Origin: Oncomelania hupensis
Taxonomy: Eukaryota > Mollusca > Gastropoda > Littorinimorpha > Pomatiopsidae
Direction of reading: 5' to 3'
Length of the DNA: 64,000 nucleotides
Assembly (NCBI GenBank): GCA_036898135.1
Contig: CM072522.1
Span: 60,073,853-60,137,852, forward strand
Part shown: piece by piece, positions 10,488 through 22,340 of the stretch
Position numbering within the stretch: position 1 is the stretch's first letter
Layout of the letters: each line of letters opens with the position of its first letter
Position numbers and translations under genes: made by a program
Notes under the pieces: model-generated
Database searches by the model: none
Seen by the model: only the letters and a program-made list of their open reading frames with translations
Told to the model about the DNA's origin: nothing

Positions 10488-10830
10488 CCTACAGCACTAG
10501 CTGATCAACAGCCGATCGCGACAAAAGATCAGTAAAAATGTTGCGAGATCCTGAAGAGGTTCAAGATGAAAATTGTACTCTTGCAAAGACAGCCAATCGT
10601 GTGTTTTTGAACCTACATGTCTGCATGTAAATGAGGGGTCTATGATCTGTTTATAGTGTGAATGCAACACCCCATAGGAAACGAGAGAACTTCGAAACAG
10701 CCCAAACAAAATAACAATCAAAAACATACACCGTCAAATGAACCTGTATTGCTGTCAAAATAACAGCATATTCACAAAAAACAGAGAAGAGATCCGGACG
10801 ATTCGATGCAGGCAACAACTCATCAAAAAC
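10488..10830 (-). pseudogene. Ty3/gypsy RNase H remnant
   Basis: Minus-strand frame with VWAVSKFSRFLWGVAFTL, a stop, TDHRPLIYM, then ARVQFSS, a stop, and NIFTDLLSRS. This is the familiar end of a Ty3/gypsy RNase H domain (A-V-x-K-F-x-x-FL-x-G, TDHxPL, and a DxLSR-like motif). At least two nonsense codons are present. I see no RT in the upstream 300 bases and no LTR, so this is an isolated fragment unrelated in position to the Gmr1-like element. Confidence 0.6.
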
Positions 10831-11462
10831 AACTGACGAAATGTCCTCATCTGTCATAGAGGACGCCAAAGGCAGAGTTGGCAGAAAAAATATCATCATC
10901 CTCAACATCATAGACAACACCCACAGACGCCACATTTTGTCTTGTTGTCTCTTCACACACCACCTCAGAACTCAACGCTGCCGAACCTACCGAACGACAA
11001 CCGACGTGTCTGTCACGATCAAATTACCTGTCCGAAATCACATCATCCCATTCTACCTCCTATCCTTCACAAACAACTGTATCCACACACACTTCAACTT
11101 CAGCAACGTGTTGGGGGCGACGGTAGGATAGCAAATATCACAATATAATCATAATGGTAACAGAAGTAATAATAAAGAAAAAACCATAGTTATAGTATGA
11201 TTGCATACATAGTAAAATAGATAGTAACATGTAATTCAAGTAATGATTCAGCAGTTTCAAGGACTTGCAAAAGTTTGTGTGGAAGGTTTATAAAAATAGC
11301 ACATTCAGTGACTGTTGGCATGGTAACCTCATAGATCTCTGACACCAATGCAGACTAGTAATTGTTTTAGGACATACAGCAGTAAGGTTGAGAACCAAAT
11401 AGTTGACAAAAGAATAGTTTATATTTCATTACAAAGTAGATTAATCTATCAGCTGATCAGAC
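10831..11462. other. Unassigned stretch
   Basis: Minus-strand frames of about 100 codons continue from the RNase H remnant with acidic, low-complexity content. I recognise no domain and no repeat structure. Confidence 0.3.
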
Positions 11463-11678
11463 TCAGGCATCGAAACAGGCCAGATCAGACAATTGATTAG
11501 TCACGTGCACAGTACCATCCTTGAATTTCACGCAGATGGACCCTCCTCGGACCCAAGTCCGATCCAAATGACCAGCCTTTGTCAGTTCTCTAGCTCTGGC
11601 CATAACCCGAGCCTGCTACGGAATCAAGTCGTCGCTGATAAACAGTTTGCGTTTAAAGGTGTAAGACTTGTTCCACTT
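11463..11678 (-). pseudogene. LINE ORF1-like C-terminal fragment
   Basis: Minus-strand frame starts near KWNKSYTFKRKLFISDDLIP, has one TAG, continues ARVMARARELTKAGHLDRTW, then VCVKFKDGTVHVTNQLSDL, and ends at a TGA (11465-11463). The pattern FISxDLxPxxAxxxxxARxLxKxGxLxxTW followed by a short beta-rich end is what I expect at the C-terminus of ORF1-type proteins of animal LINEs. It may belong with the ORF1 N-terminal fragment at 13516-14077, which has the same strand and lies 1.8 kb upstream. One internal stop shows decay. Confidence 0.5.
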
Positions 11679-12038
11679 CACAGTTGTTCTACAGCGAGCT
11701 TTGAGTTTTGACCCCTGACCCTGCCTATAAGCCAAATAGCTTGGTACACAGGCATGCCAGCCGCCTGCCGTTGACTGATAGCAGGCAGAGTAATGGAGCT
11801 GTGCATAAGCATTCCACTCTCTGTACTGTGTGAGTAAAGACTGGGTTGGTCTTTGGCCCTTTCTGCATGCTCTGCCAGGAAAGAATAAAAATCAGCATAC
11901 TGTGTTAGACTATCATGCACATGCCAAGTTTACTGTAGTGTATGCAAGTGTGAAAACATGTTGACCTAAAACTACAAGGGCTGACAGGAAATATATATTA
12001 TGCTGCATTTAAATATGAGACCCAAAAATGTACTTGTG

Positions 12039-12043
<5 letters not shown>

Positions 12044-12115
<72 letters not shown>
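12044..12115. repeat. (GA)n microsatellite
   Basis: About 70 bp of nearly uninterrupted GA dinucleotides. The 350 bases to the left of it (11679-12043) and the 1.1 kb to the right (12116-13249) hold no recognisable gene, only AT-rich single-copy-looking sequence. Confidence 0.9.
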
Positions 12116-12117
<2 letters not shown>

Positions 12118-13249
12118 GTGCAATTGAAAATTAAAAGAAAACAATACTCAAACAAACTTACAAAGATACAATCACAGTGTTAGCTGCATGTGAACGAATG
12201 AAATAAATGAGCCTACCCGAACTTGAGTGTCTGTCCTCTGCCAAACTTGTAAAGTATCCCAAGTATCCATTTAATGCACAGAACAAAATTATCCAGCAGT
12301 GCTAACAATGATCAAGTGTCTTAACTTTTGTAGAAGTTATGTGAACAAATTATATTAATATTACATTAGTGCATTACATTTTATGCAGTTTGCACAAGTT
12401 ATTAAAAGACATTGTTTAGGTTAACACGAACATTTATTGTTGTCCACAGCCAGGTTTCAATGAAGCAGAATCAACATTTGACAGAACTGATGTACATTGA
12501 GTTACTTTTTGGCACTATGCACAATGCACTCTTTCAAGTTTCAACTAGTAATCTGAATCAAGCAAGACATCAACATGTTATTTCCTCCAATAGTACATTT
12601 GTTCAGAGCTTCACACAGTCAATGGTGCCTGGTACTGAAATCTACACTTTTAAATTACTAATAACATCTTTCACAATTAATCAGTCATTTCGTTTCTTAT
12701 ATTTTTCAATAGACAAACGTTATATCTTACAGTGTTAATAACTTTTAAAGCACTTAAAATGCAAATGATCACAGAAATTGAAGTCAAACTTCACCAAAAA
12801 TGTGTTTTTACCATTCACATTTACAGAGAAACAGTACCACAAATAACTACACAACACCACGTTCTATAGCACTTTTCTTCTTAAATACCACATCAGTCAA
12901 CAAAATATAACTTTTAGTCAGTGCTTCAAACACTATAGAAACCAAGTTTTAAAAAACAATTTTCAGAAATATGCAATTCTTCTGAATAAAATAGAAAAAC
13001 ATAGGAAAATATTCCAAGCACAACACCAGCAATCAGCCAGTTTAACAAAGACAAAGAGCGCGCCCAGCTTAAAAAAAAAAGGGAAGGGAAACCTGGCGCC
13101 ATGGCATCATTGCTAAAAGCAGGTGGCTAGGCAGATCAGATTTCATGCTGAAAGCAACTCAGAGCTCGTAAACAGAGACAAGGGTATCAGCTGTGACTTA
13201 TAAGGCGGCCGCGGCCAGGTCAGCTCTGGGAACAAGTTGTTTCTTCTGC

Positions 13250-13557
13250 GATGTCAGCTTTATCTTTTGTCTAAATGACATGACTTTTACTTTGATGTCA
13301 GCTTTATCTTTTGTCTAAATGACATGACTTTTACTATGTTGTCAGCTTTATCTTTTGTCTAAATGACATGACTTTTACTATGATGTCAGCTTTATCTTTT
13401 GTCTAAATGACATGACTTTTACTATGATGTTAGCTTTATCTTTTGTCTAAATGACATGACTTTTACTATGATGTCAGCTTTATCTTTTCTGTAAATGACA
13501 CGACTTTTACTATGATCTCAGCTTTATCTTTTCTGTAAACGACATGACTTTTACAAT
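13250..13557. repeat. 44-bp minisatellite, 7 copies, overlapping an ORF1 fragment
   Basis: Units of 44 bp starting GATGTCAGCTTTATCTTTTG repeat seven times (308 bp). The last two units carry TCTGTAAA instead of GTCTAAAT. Read on the minus strand, the final unit is the continuation of the ORF1-like frame at 13516-14077 (IVKVMSFTEKIKL). Each further unit encodes a variant of the same peptide followed by stops. Confidence 0.9.
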
Positions 13558-14077
13558 GATGGGTCGATGAGAGCCATCCATTGGCTTTGGGCCAACCCCA
13601 TGCAACCTGTCAACAAGGTTGATATCAATTGTCACTCCTATTTCTTTGGCCACAGTCATCATAAGCGCCTCAATATTCTCGCCATCACAATGAGGACTGC
13701 CCAATATTGTGACGCTGTTCTGTCGGGAATACTGCTCTAAATGTGCATTTCTCTTCTTTAGGCCTTTCATTCGCTCATCATCAACCTGGACCACAGTCTG
13801 CAGGTCATCCACATCTTTCTTGACCTTTGCTGCCAAGGCGTCCCTGTGAATCTCCACAATCTCAGGATCACAAATAATAGCACGTAACTCTTGTCTCATA
13901 ATATCCCTAAACTTTTTTCTTCACTTTGAAGCGGTGGTTCACCTTCACCTTTCGTTTTGTTGAGTTGCCCAGTCTCTCCCACCTCCGTCTCCGTTACACT
14001 CTCAAACTCATAGGCGCAATTTCAAAATGTTCACGTAACACAGCACAGAACGACTCCAAAGCAAGTTCTAACTCCAT
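13516..14077 (-). pseudogene. LINE ORF1-like protein, N-terminal and central part
   Basis: Minus strand from ATG 14077 (MELELALESFC). A frame change occurs near 13990-14010 and another near 13905. The rest is open: a coiled-coil stretch (KVKKDVDDLQTVVQVDDERM), then QYSRQNSVTILGSP, ENIEALMMTVAKEIGV, and VDRLHGVGPK followed by RPIIVKVMSF. This is the RNA-binding (RRM-like) ORF1 layout of L1/CR1-type LINEs: R-x-N-x-x-I-x-G, then a short helix, then HR(L/V)G and RPIIVK. Its C-terminal continuation is lost into the 44-bp minisatellite. No RT is attached, so it is a dead fragment. Confidence 0.65.
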
Positions 14078-14533
14078 ACTTCAAATAGAGAACACACGAA
14101 CCACTTCTTAGCACAAATAGGACGTAAATAACACCTTACATTCACGTCAATCGGTACATCCACCACCCACTATTTAAACCGGTATCGTTTCGACCGCTGT
14201 CTTTCTCAGGTACTTGTTCTTTGACGGAATAACTATGTTTATTTGCAATCGCTAAGAATTAGAATTTCTATTTGATAGTATTGTTGTGTCGCCAGTGCGA
14301 TTCACAGTAATTTTCATTTCAGTCAACTTCACTTTGATTGGCTGTTGTGCACTCAATATGTGCTGCGCCATTTTAAAAGCGCTGGTTTAGGCGAAAGGTT
14401 GCCTATAAGCAAAAATAGTTCGTGCGGAGCAATCGCAAACGTTTTGTGGCGCTTTTTTTCTACACAACTCGGAGTAGATGACCTGATTTCCAAACTCACT
14501 CATACATCGTGGGCGACGGAAACCACCCAGAGA
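14078..14533. other. Unassigned stretch
   Basis: No recognisable coding sequence or repeat. A 121-codon plus-strand frame (14345-14710) starts here and crosses the MITE end at 14534. It has no recognisable domain, so I do not call it. Confidence 0.3.
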
Positions 14534-15259
14534 ATTATTAGGGGTCTTTCGGAACGGGTGAAAGTGAAAGTAATTGTGTGTTCGTTTCGTCCAACGAGAG
14601 GCACGCCGCTGATTCTCACGCCGCGTTACGAAACGAAACGAACGTGTTTCTGTGCGCCTTCGATTCCAGCACTTAGTTTCGTTGTGATTTTGTTTGTTTG
14701 TTACTATTAGTATTATGCCTACGTAAGGCTTCTTCTAACAAATCATAATATGACACGAATGTAACGATTCGGTTGAACTTTAAAGATGGATTAGTGCTCT
14801 AACATTGAAGATATTTTACATTCTAGCTTCGAGTTTCATTTTTGTCACATAAAACAGTTTTTGGACTGCTGATTGGTGACACAGAATAGATAGATTCTAG
14901 ACAGCCATGACGGCATGAGGGTTTGGGCACTCTTTTCAGTAGCTCGTTTGAAAATACGTTTTAAGTCTGAGACCGAGTTTAGATCCCCATTATTCTAAAA
15001 TGGTTGAGTAATGTACCATATACAAATTCAACTCATTTTTGGACATTTTACAAACTATTTAATAACCAAAATGTAACACAAACATTAGTTCGTGGAAAAC
15101 CTGATTTCCACGAAGTTTTATTCGTTGTGGTAGGCAGACTTCGTGACCTTTCACCACGGGAAGTAAAAGCGTCACATAAATTGCTGACGTCACAACAATA
15201 AGTAGTCCCGATTCACATTCACTTTCACTTTCACCCGCTTCCGAAAGATCCCTAATAAT
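14534..15259. mobile_element. 726-bp non-autonomous DNA transposon (MITE) with ~38-bp inverted repeats
   Basis: Left end ATTATTAGGGGTCTTTCGGA and right end (reverse complement) ATTATTAGGGATCTTTCGGA continue matching through CGGGTGAAAGTGAAAGT with only two differences over about 38 bp. No transposase lies between them. A second inner inverted repeat near the left end (TCGTTTCG / CGAAACGA, 14580-14650) could fold. Flanks AGA and AGT do not give a convincing target duplication, so I cannot assign the superfamily. Confidence 0.75.
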
Positions 15260-15532
15260 AGTGGATTATGTGATGCCTATTTTCACTTATTACTAAAACG
15301 CTATGCATTAATGCAGGCGATATGCTGCAACGATGCTAAGTTTGTACGAAGCTGGAAGTTCTACTGCTGCCCTGAAGACACATCATGCCTTTACGCAACC
15401 AGAACATGCCTAGTTGTTCCCATGACTCCGCGTAAGAATGAATTATAATTATTCTACCTATAATTAAGTCTCAAAACAAGAACATGCTTTATAGAGACTG
15501 TTTAAAAAAAACACAATTAAAAAAAACACGAT

Positions 15533-16066
15533 AAAGAGACATACATGATATCAACAGGTAGTGACATGAGACATACATGACACCAGCAGACACAGTGACA
15601 TGAGATATACATGACATCAGTAGTTATAGTGACATGAGACATACATGACATCAACAGGTAGTGACATGAGACATACGTGACACCAGCAGACACAGTGACA
15701 TGAGACATACATGACAACAGCAGTTACAGTGACATGAGACATACTTGACTTCAACAGGTAGTGACATGAGACATACGTGACACCAGCAGACACAGTGACA
15801 TGAGACATACATGACATCAGTAGTTAACGTGACATGAGACATATATGACATCAACAGGTAGTGACATGAGACATACGTGACATCAGCAGACACAGTGACA
15901 TGAGACATACATGACATCAGCAGACACAGTGACATGAGACACACGTGACGTCAGCAGTTACAATGACATGAGGCATACGTGACATCAGCAGATACAGTAA
16001 CATGCGACATAGATGCCATCAGCAGTTACAGTGACATACATGACGTCAGCCGTCAGCAGTGGCGTG
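15533..16066. repeat. 32-34 bp minisatellite with a ~100-bp higher-order period
   Basis: About 15 copies of GTGACATGAGACATACATGA plus an alternating ending (CACCAGCAGACACA, CATCAACAGGTA or CATCAGTAGTTATA). Three consecutive units sum to about 100-102 bp, which keeps some frames open on the minus strand and makes Met-Ser-Cys-rich spurious ORFs. The array decays toward its right end. Confidence 0.85.
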
Positions 16067-16219
16067 AGACACACATTAAAAAAAGCGCAAATTGTCAACA
16101 AGTAAAAATATGTTTTTTTACAGTCCGCACTAACGACCTGCCTCTTTCTCTATACGCTGCCCCACTTTCCCTTATCTCTATCTATCTCTACAAACTACCT
16201 CTACTAGTCTACCACCACC

Positions 16220-16271
<52 letters not shown>

Positions 16272-16393
16272 TTATTACTACTACTACTATTATTACTACT
16301 ACTACTACTACTACTACCTGCCTCTTTCTCTATACGCTGCCCCACTTTCCCTTCTCTCTATCTATCTCTACAAACTACCTCTACTAGTCTACC

Positions 16394-16442
<49 letters not shown>

Positions 16443-16571
16443 TTATTACTACTACTACTATTATTACTACTACTACTACTACTACCTGCCTCTTTCTCTA
16501 TACTCTGCCCCCCTTTCCCTTCTCTCTATCTCTATAAACTACCTCTACTAGTCTACCACTACTACTATTAC

Positions 16572-18309
16572 CAGGCCCGGACTAGGGGGGGGGGGTTACA
16601 GGGGTTACGTAACCCCCCCCCCTGGCCTGACTATGTACCTCTTTTTTTTTTCTTTTTTCTTTTTTCTTTTTTTTTTTTGGGAGGGGGGGGGGGGTACGTT
16701 ACAATCATAAGTAAATCCGGGGAGAAATTTCAACCCTCTCCCCTAGGCACTATAAAAAATAAATCCTCTTCCACTCTACTCAATTTCAACCACTGATTCT
16801 TTTATCACAAGTAACTACATTCTGTTACCTGAGACACTGTGCTTCCCATAGCTTGAGTCTCTGCATTTTAAAAGCATGCGGCTTGCCTGCAGTGAAGAAC
16901 ATGATGGGAGCACTGAAGGAACTGTCACTGTTTTTCTCAAACTCTCCAAAGAGACAAAGAAAACTTGAAGATACGATCGAATCATCTCAGCCTGACACGA
17001 CAAAAACAAAGGCTTTCTCCACACCTTGAACAGCAGTGCTTTCCTCGTTGCATTCGTTGTCGTCCGCAATTGTTTGCGTTACTTAAAACCCTTGACAGGG
17101 AAGCTGCAGAAAAGGACAAAAGATGTTGTCGATGCCTACAGGGAAATCAAAGCGGTCAGTAACTGCATGTCTTCTATTAGAAGAGATGTCGACACAGCGT
17201 TCGTTGCCTGGTTCGGTGAAGTCAGCAAAATGGCGAATGCTTTGACAACTGATGTTATTGTTCCTCGTCAAGCATCCCGACAGACTCTCCGTGACAACCA
17301 ACCTGCGGCCACTCCAGAAGAATATTTCAAGATTAGCATTGCCATTCCTTTCTTGGAACACCTGTCAATCGAATTGGACTCGAGGTTCAAAATTGCTGAC
17401 CTAGCAGTTGATGGTCTCTGTCTGGTGCCAAGCACTTTAATATACAACCAGGATGGTTTCATGCAGGTTCCAGAAGGGGTGAAGACACTGGCAATGTTGT
17501 GGGAGTCTGATCTACCAGACAATGCTACCCTTGATGCAGAATACCAAAGGTGGGTTTGCAAATGGCGAAGTGCTGCTGAGAATGCGACAGCTATCATCCC
17601 ATCCACGGCATCAGAAGCACTGAAACATTGTGACATGGATTTTTATCCCAACCTGTTCATCATGCTAAAGAACCTTTGCACCCTGCCTGTCACTACTGCC
17701 GAGTGTGAGCGTTCAAACAGTCAGTTGCGCAACCTGAAAAACTACCTGCGCTCTACAATGGGGCAACATAGACTCAATGGACTTGCTTTACTGAAAGTGC
17801 ACAGGGATGTTGATATTGACTTTAAAGAGGCAGTGAACTGTTTTGCCAGAAGATACAATTCACAAATGGTACTAATGCCGAGGAACCTAGTGCAGCAAGA
17901 CTGAAAGTGAAAGCAGGGCGGTGATGTTCATAAATTACAAGGTAAAGCTTTATTCTGTTAACGATCAACAAAATGTAGTGAATAATAATAGTATACAAAA
18001 CATCTCTGCTGATAAATAAATGTTCGTGTGTGGTTTTTTTTTTGTTTGTTGTTTTTTTAAGGGACGGGCAGATGATTATTTTTGTACCCCAGAGTTTGTC
18101 AGTTCAATTTGTTTAAAAAGCTCAAAGTCCCAGACCATCATAAATGGCTTTCTCAAGGTTCAGATTGCACCAGATTGCACCATTTTGCATCCTTGAAAAA
18201 AAAAATTCCGGGGGGGGCATGCCCCCGGACCCCCCTAGAAGGCTCGGCGCTTCGCGCCTTCGCTGAATCTGTAACCCCCCCCCCTCAACTTTTCCCAGGT
18301 CCGGCCCTG
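16572..18309 (+). mobile_element. hAT-superfamily DNA transposon with defective transposase (1,738 bp)
   Basis: Left end CAGGCCCGGACTAGGGGG and right end CAACTTTTCCCAGGTCCGGCCCTG form imperfect terminal inverted repeats (CAGGxCCGGAC). G-runs on one side and C-runs on the other extend the pairing. It is embedded in the (TAC)n satellite and is flanked by a direct TATTAC on both sides (16566-16571 and 18310-18315). That is a 6-bp duplication rather than the usual 8 bp of hAT, though microsatellite sequence makes this weak evidence. It contains a hAT-type transposase remnant. Confidence 0.8.
16875..17904 (+). pseudogene. hAT transposase (P52rIPK/ZMYM-like) remnant with intact C-terminal dimerisation domain
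   Basis: The first part (16895-17010) reads AVKNMMGALKELSLFFSNS in one frame. After an apparent internal deletion near 17010-17035 the frame moves and continues open to a stop at 17904 (about 290 codons). The C-terminus carries LPVTTAECERSNSQLRNLK and NYLRSTMGQHRLNGLALLK, the hAT dimerisation region. It resembles the transposase-derived 52-kDa-repressor-like and zf-MYM proteins. The N-terminal zinc finger and the first catalytic acid region are missing. No activity is expected. Stop and TIR follow within 400 bp. Confidence 0.78.
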
Positions 18310-18312
18310 TAT

Positions 18313-18383
<71 letters not shown>

Positions 18384-18468
18384 TCTGCCTCTTTCTCTAC
18401 ACTCTGCCCCACTTTCCCTTCTCTCTATCTCTACAAACTACCTCTACTAGTCTACCACCACCACCACC

Positions 18469-18533
<65 letters not shown>

Positions 18534-18626
18534 CTGCCTCTTTCTCTATACTCTGCCCCCCTTTCCCTTCTCTCTATCTATCTCTACAAACTACCTCTAC
18601 TAGTCTACCACCATCACCACCACTAT

Positions 18627-18675
<49 letters not shown>

Positions 18676-18676
<1 letters not shown>

Positions 18677-18799
18677 AGAAGAAGAAAAAGAAGAAGAAGA
18701 AGAAGAAGAAGAAGAAGAAGAAGAAGAAGAAAAAGAAGAAGAAGAAGAAGAAGAAGAAGAAGAAGAAGAAGAAGAAGAAGAAGAAGAAGAAGAAGAAGA
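18676..18799. repeat. (GAA)n microsatellite
   Basis: About 120 bp of AAG/GAA triplets directly following the (TAC)n block. It makes poly-Leu or poly-Ser spurious frames. 18800-19118 beyond it holds nothing recognisable. Confidence 0.9.
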
Positions 18800-19118
18800 A
18801 CCATTACAATTACGGCAGGAATAAAATAGTAATTTAGCTATAGTTTTGAAACTGAAAATGCAATTATAAAAAAAGCAATGGCACTTTAAAACAGAAAATA
18901 AAGCAAAATCAAAAACATATTTATAAACAAATAGTAGTATAATGTAGTATAACACTCAAATGTCAGAGAATAAGAAACTAATTGTCACGGACCAGTTTTG
19001 TTTAGTTATTTGGGTCCGATGACTTTGTATTATTGTTAGTCTGTTTCTTGTGAGAAGATATTGGTAATTTTTAATGAGAGTAACATTCTGATTGCTTGAG
19101 CTGGTCCCAAGACAGTTC

Positions 19119-19849
19119 ACTAATGTATATTTCAAACTCTATTCATTCTTTTGTTGGCTGTACTAAGGTATATTTCAAACTCTATTCATTCTTTTGTTGA
19201 CTATACTAATGTATATTTCAAACTCTATTCATTCTTTTGTTGACTATACTAATGTATATTTCAAACTCTATTCATTCTTTTGTTGACTATACTAATGTAT
19301 ATTTCAAACTCTATTCATTCTTTTGTTGACTATACTAATGTATATTTCAAACTCTATTCATTCTTTTGTTGACTATACTAATGTATATTTCAAACTCTAT
19401 TCATTCTTTTGTTGACTATACTAATGTATATTTCAAACTCTATTCATTCTTTTGTTGACTATACTAATGTATATTTCAAACTCTATTCATTCTTTTGTTG
19501 ACTATACTAATGTATATTTCAAACTCTATTCATTCTTTTGTTGACTGTACTAATGTATATTTCAAACTCTATTCATTCTTTTGTTGACTATACTAATGTA
19601 TATTTCAAACTCTATTCATTCTTTTGTTGACTATACTAATGTATATTTCAAACTCTATTCATTCTTTTGTTGACTATACTAATGTATATTTCAAACTCTA
19701 TTCATTCTTTTGTTGACTATACTAATGTATATTTCAAACTCTATTCATTCTTTTGTTGGCTGTACTAATGTATATTTCAAACTCTATTCATTCTTTTGTT
19801 GGCTGTACTAATGTATATTTCAAACTCTATTCATTCTTTTGTTGGCTGT
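19119..19849. repeat. 43-bp minisatellite, 17 copies
   Basis: The unit ACTAATGTATATTTCAAACT + CTATTCATTCTTTTGTTGACTAT repeats exactly 17 times (731 bp) and is very homogeneous. The first and last units carry GGCTGT in place of GACTAT. An ACTAAGG variant marks both edges. Confidence 0.92.
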
Positions 19850-19936
19850 ACTAAGGACTGGTTGTCCTGGACTTTTGGCAGCTGTGTCTGCAGCTATATA
19901 TTGTTTATTATTTGGAATGTTGTATTATAAATGTAA

Positions 19937-20360
19937 TGTAGCGGAAAGGGAGGCGACTGGTTGAGGCTTGGGAGAGAAATTGTCTATCTTGATTTTCTTG
20001 GTTATAAAAGCCTTGGGCAGAATCCTTTGCAGAATCCTTTGGGTATGCCATTGGGTTACGCATGACAAGACGACACGACATTTGTTCTCCCCGGCTGACC
20101 ATTCACCTGCTGCTTTTGGCGGCGAGCGGGACCACATTGTGGGCAGGCATTTTATGCAGGTTGGTGGCAGCGACCTTGCAGTAGAGTGCGTGGCACTGGT
20201 AACCGGCAACCCGGTACTACCAACCACGCTTCACTGTCTTGCAGGTTAAATATTTTTATGTCCCTCTTTTGAAGGATTAAATGAAAATAACAGCTTGGGT
20301 GGAGAAATGTTCCCAAGGTCGTGGCCGAGAGACGGGAGTCAAGTGCTCCGCTCGGCTACA
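19937..20360. mobile_element. 424-bp LTR-like insertion, copy A
   Basis: Starts TGTAGCGGAAAGGGAGGCGA and ends CTCCGCTCGGCTACA, so TGTAGC...GCTACA inverted ends with TG...CA. Flanked by a 4-bp direct repeat GTAA (19933-19936, 20361-20364). It is about 90 percent like the copy at 25465-25891. The size, ends and short duplication fit a solo LTR or a terminal-repeat element. The last 40 bases can fold (CCGAG...CTCGG). No coding capacity is seen. Confidence 0.65.
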
Positions 20361-20809
20361 GTAATAGTATTATCAACACGGACGTTCAGAGCAGTACTCT
20401 CAGCCGGTGGCTAAAAAAACGCCTAGTTCTGTCTCGTAGGGTCCCTTAACGCAAGCTGAACTGTTTATAACCAGCTCTGAACCGCCAGCCACGCACTGCA
20501 CAGCCTATGCAATTGGCACACGCCTAGCAGTTTTCTGGAGGCTTATAATACTTTACTCAAAGGTATAGCTCATGCACGCTGCGCTAGCAATAACATATCA
20601 GTCATCCATTTACAGCGCATGTAGAATGACTGTATAATGTGTTATGCGATAATCTAGTGCGTGTAAATAAAAGTCACAGGAAGTCAATACAGACAATGAG
20701 CAATGGAACTTAACACCATGCAAATAAAATTAATGTTACTCACCAAAATACTGCAATTTACAGTGAAAAAACACAAATAAGAAAGCATCGCATAGCTAGA
20801 ATATGCATG
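20361..20809. other. Unassigned stretch
   Basis: No coding frame or repeat recognised. Confidence 0.3.
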
Positions 20810-20927
20810 TAGGGAAAAGTCGGGTAATATTAAATGGAGTGTATTAGGAAACGAGACCTTACAGGGAAGTCTTATTTCATATATATATATTATTACACTT
20901 CGTTTCATATTACCCGACTTTCCCTTA
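20810..20927. mobile_element. ~118-bp MITE with ~20-bp inverted repeats
   Basis: TAGGGAAAAGTCGGGTAATA at the left matches the reverse complement of ATATTACCCGACTTTCCCTTA at the right. TA dinucleotides lie at both outer edges, as expected for a Tc1/mariner-type MITE. The centre is an (AT)n stretch. Very short and without coding capacity. Confidence 0.6.
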
Positions 20928-21009
20928 CAATAATTTACAAAACAGCGCACAAACACAAGCACACACAAAAGACCTGTTTTCTTTTTTCAATGGAGACATA
21001 CATTCACTT

Positions 21010-21096
<87 letters not shown>

Positions 21097-22032
21097 AGAA
21101 GAGGATCTTAGGCATGCCTATGCAGTGCATGTACAATGGTTGTGTGTTTTTCGATATAACCTCGTGCGTGTGGGAAACGTCACAGAAAAAAGAATAATGG
21201 GGAAAAAATGTATTGTACTCACCTATAAGAGGTAATCCCATGGCCCCATGGAATACAAAGAACAACAAAACAAACGAAGACAAGACACAAAACACAATAA
21301 AGAACGAAAAACTAGCACGCTGCGAAATTCCCTGACAGCACAGTGAAGATCTTTAGGGGGCCGGCATTGTACTGTGCGCCTGTGGTCAGAATTACAACGC
21401 GCGTTTTGTGAAATCGCAGAAATTACATAGGCCAGCAACCAAACACACACAAAAACTACGTAAATACCGATCACATCACCAGAAAGTTCCAACTTTGTAC
21501 TAATTGACTTTAAATGATGAACGCTGTCACTTGTTAAATGGTCAGAACATGTACTTAGAAAACTACACACACACACACACACACACACACACCGAGAAAT
21601 TTGCGCAATCCAAGTCTTCTTATTGTGCAGAGAGTGTAACTACACACTGTCAAATCCAGTTAAATATAACACAATCTAAGTGGAATACATCGCTCTAGTT
21701 TACGCTAATACCAAGCTTAGATATGAAAGTAACTAAATGCAAAACATGAACCCAATGACTAAATCATTCCACATGAAACGATCACTTATACAGCACAAAA
21801 CAGAGAGCACAACCGCAGCCGAACATTCCATGTACTCTTTGCCGGTACCAGCCCACACAGCTCTGGCATCTGGCTGGTGCCATGGCCTACACGCTCTAAG
21901 CCTACCGTGGCTAAAAATAAGATTGCTGCTGTGTACTCAAAAGTGAAATTCTGTGAGGAAAAACACGGCCGTGTCAATGATGGTATTGTATTGTTATGTA
22001 ATAAAATTAATAATAAATAAGTTTTGATTGTA
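20928..22032. repeat. Non-coding stretch with (GA)n and (CA)n microsatellites
   Basis: A (GA)n run of about 75 bp lies near 21015-21091 and a (CA)n run near 21563-21592. The remainder shows no coding signal. Confidence 0.7.
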
Positions 22033-22290
22033 CAGTGAACTTCGGATATAGTAAAGTGCCCTGGGACCAAATAAATCTTTAGTATAACCGAATATTTAGT
22101 ATAACCGAAAATCCGTTTACAGTAAAGTTTTTAAAGTTTACTTTACTATAACCGAAACTTCGTTTATAATACAGTTTTAGAGGTTTACTTGACTATAACC
22201 GACTTCGTTTATAATAACGATTTTAGAAGGTTAATTTAGCATAACCGAAACTTTGTTTTTGTTTTAATTTAACGTTTACTAATCCGACAC
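22033..22290 (+). mobile_element. Tigger/pogo-like terminal fragment
   Basis: CAGTGAACTTCGGATATAGT preceded by TA matches the terminal sequence at 25272-25250 (minus). It is followed by several degenerate TATAACCGAA / CGTTTATAATA motifs, the subterminal pattern of pogo/Tigger-type elements. I do not find the matching right end, so this is probably a broken copy. Confidence 0.5.
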
Positions 22291-22340
22291 TCTCATTATA
22301 AAGAGATAGAAAACGCTGGTCTAAAGTGTATGTGGGTGCA

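Larger units (their letters stand above)
16138..18670. repeat. Composite satellite: 70-76 bp unit plus (CAC)n(TAC)n, split by a hAT element
   Basis: A unit beginning CTGCCTCTTTCTCTATACGC and ending CTACTAGTCTACCAC occurs five times (16138, 16318, ~16487, ~18385, ~18534). Each is followed by a variable (CAC)n(TAC)n block. Removing the hAT insertion 16572-18309 restores one continuous array. The block ends in (TAC)n at about 18675. Confidence 0.85.

Noticed and set aside
15517..15944. Minus-strand Met-Ser-Cys-rich ORFs
   Set aside because: Produced by the 34-bp minisatellite with three-unit periodicity; no start context or domain.
15940..16050. TGACGTCA-like CRE sites in the 34-bp array
   Set aside because: They arise from single variant units of a minisatellite; no promoter context.
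15979..18804. Poly-Tyr, poly-Ser and poly-Leu ORFs
   Set aside because: Translations of (TAC)n and (GAA)n microsatellites.
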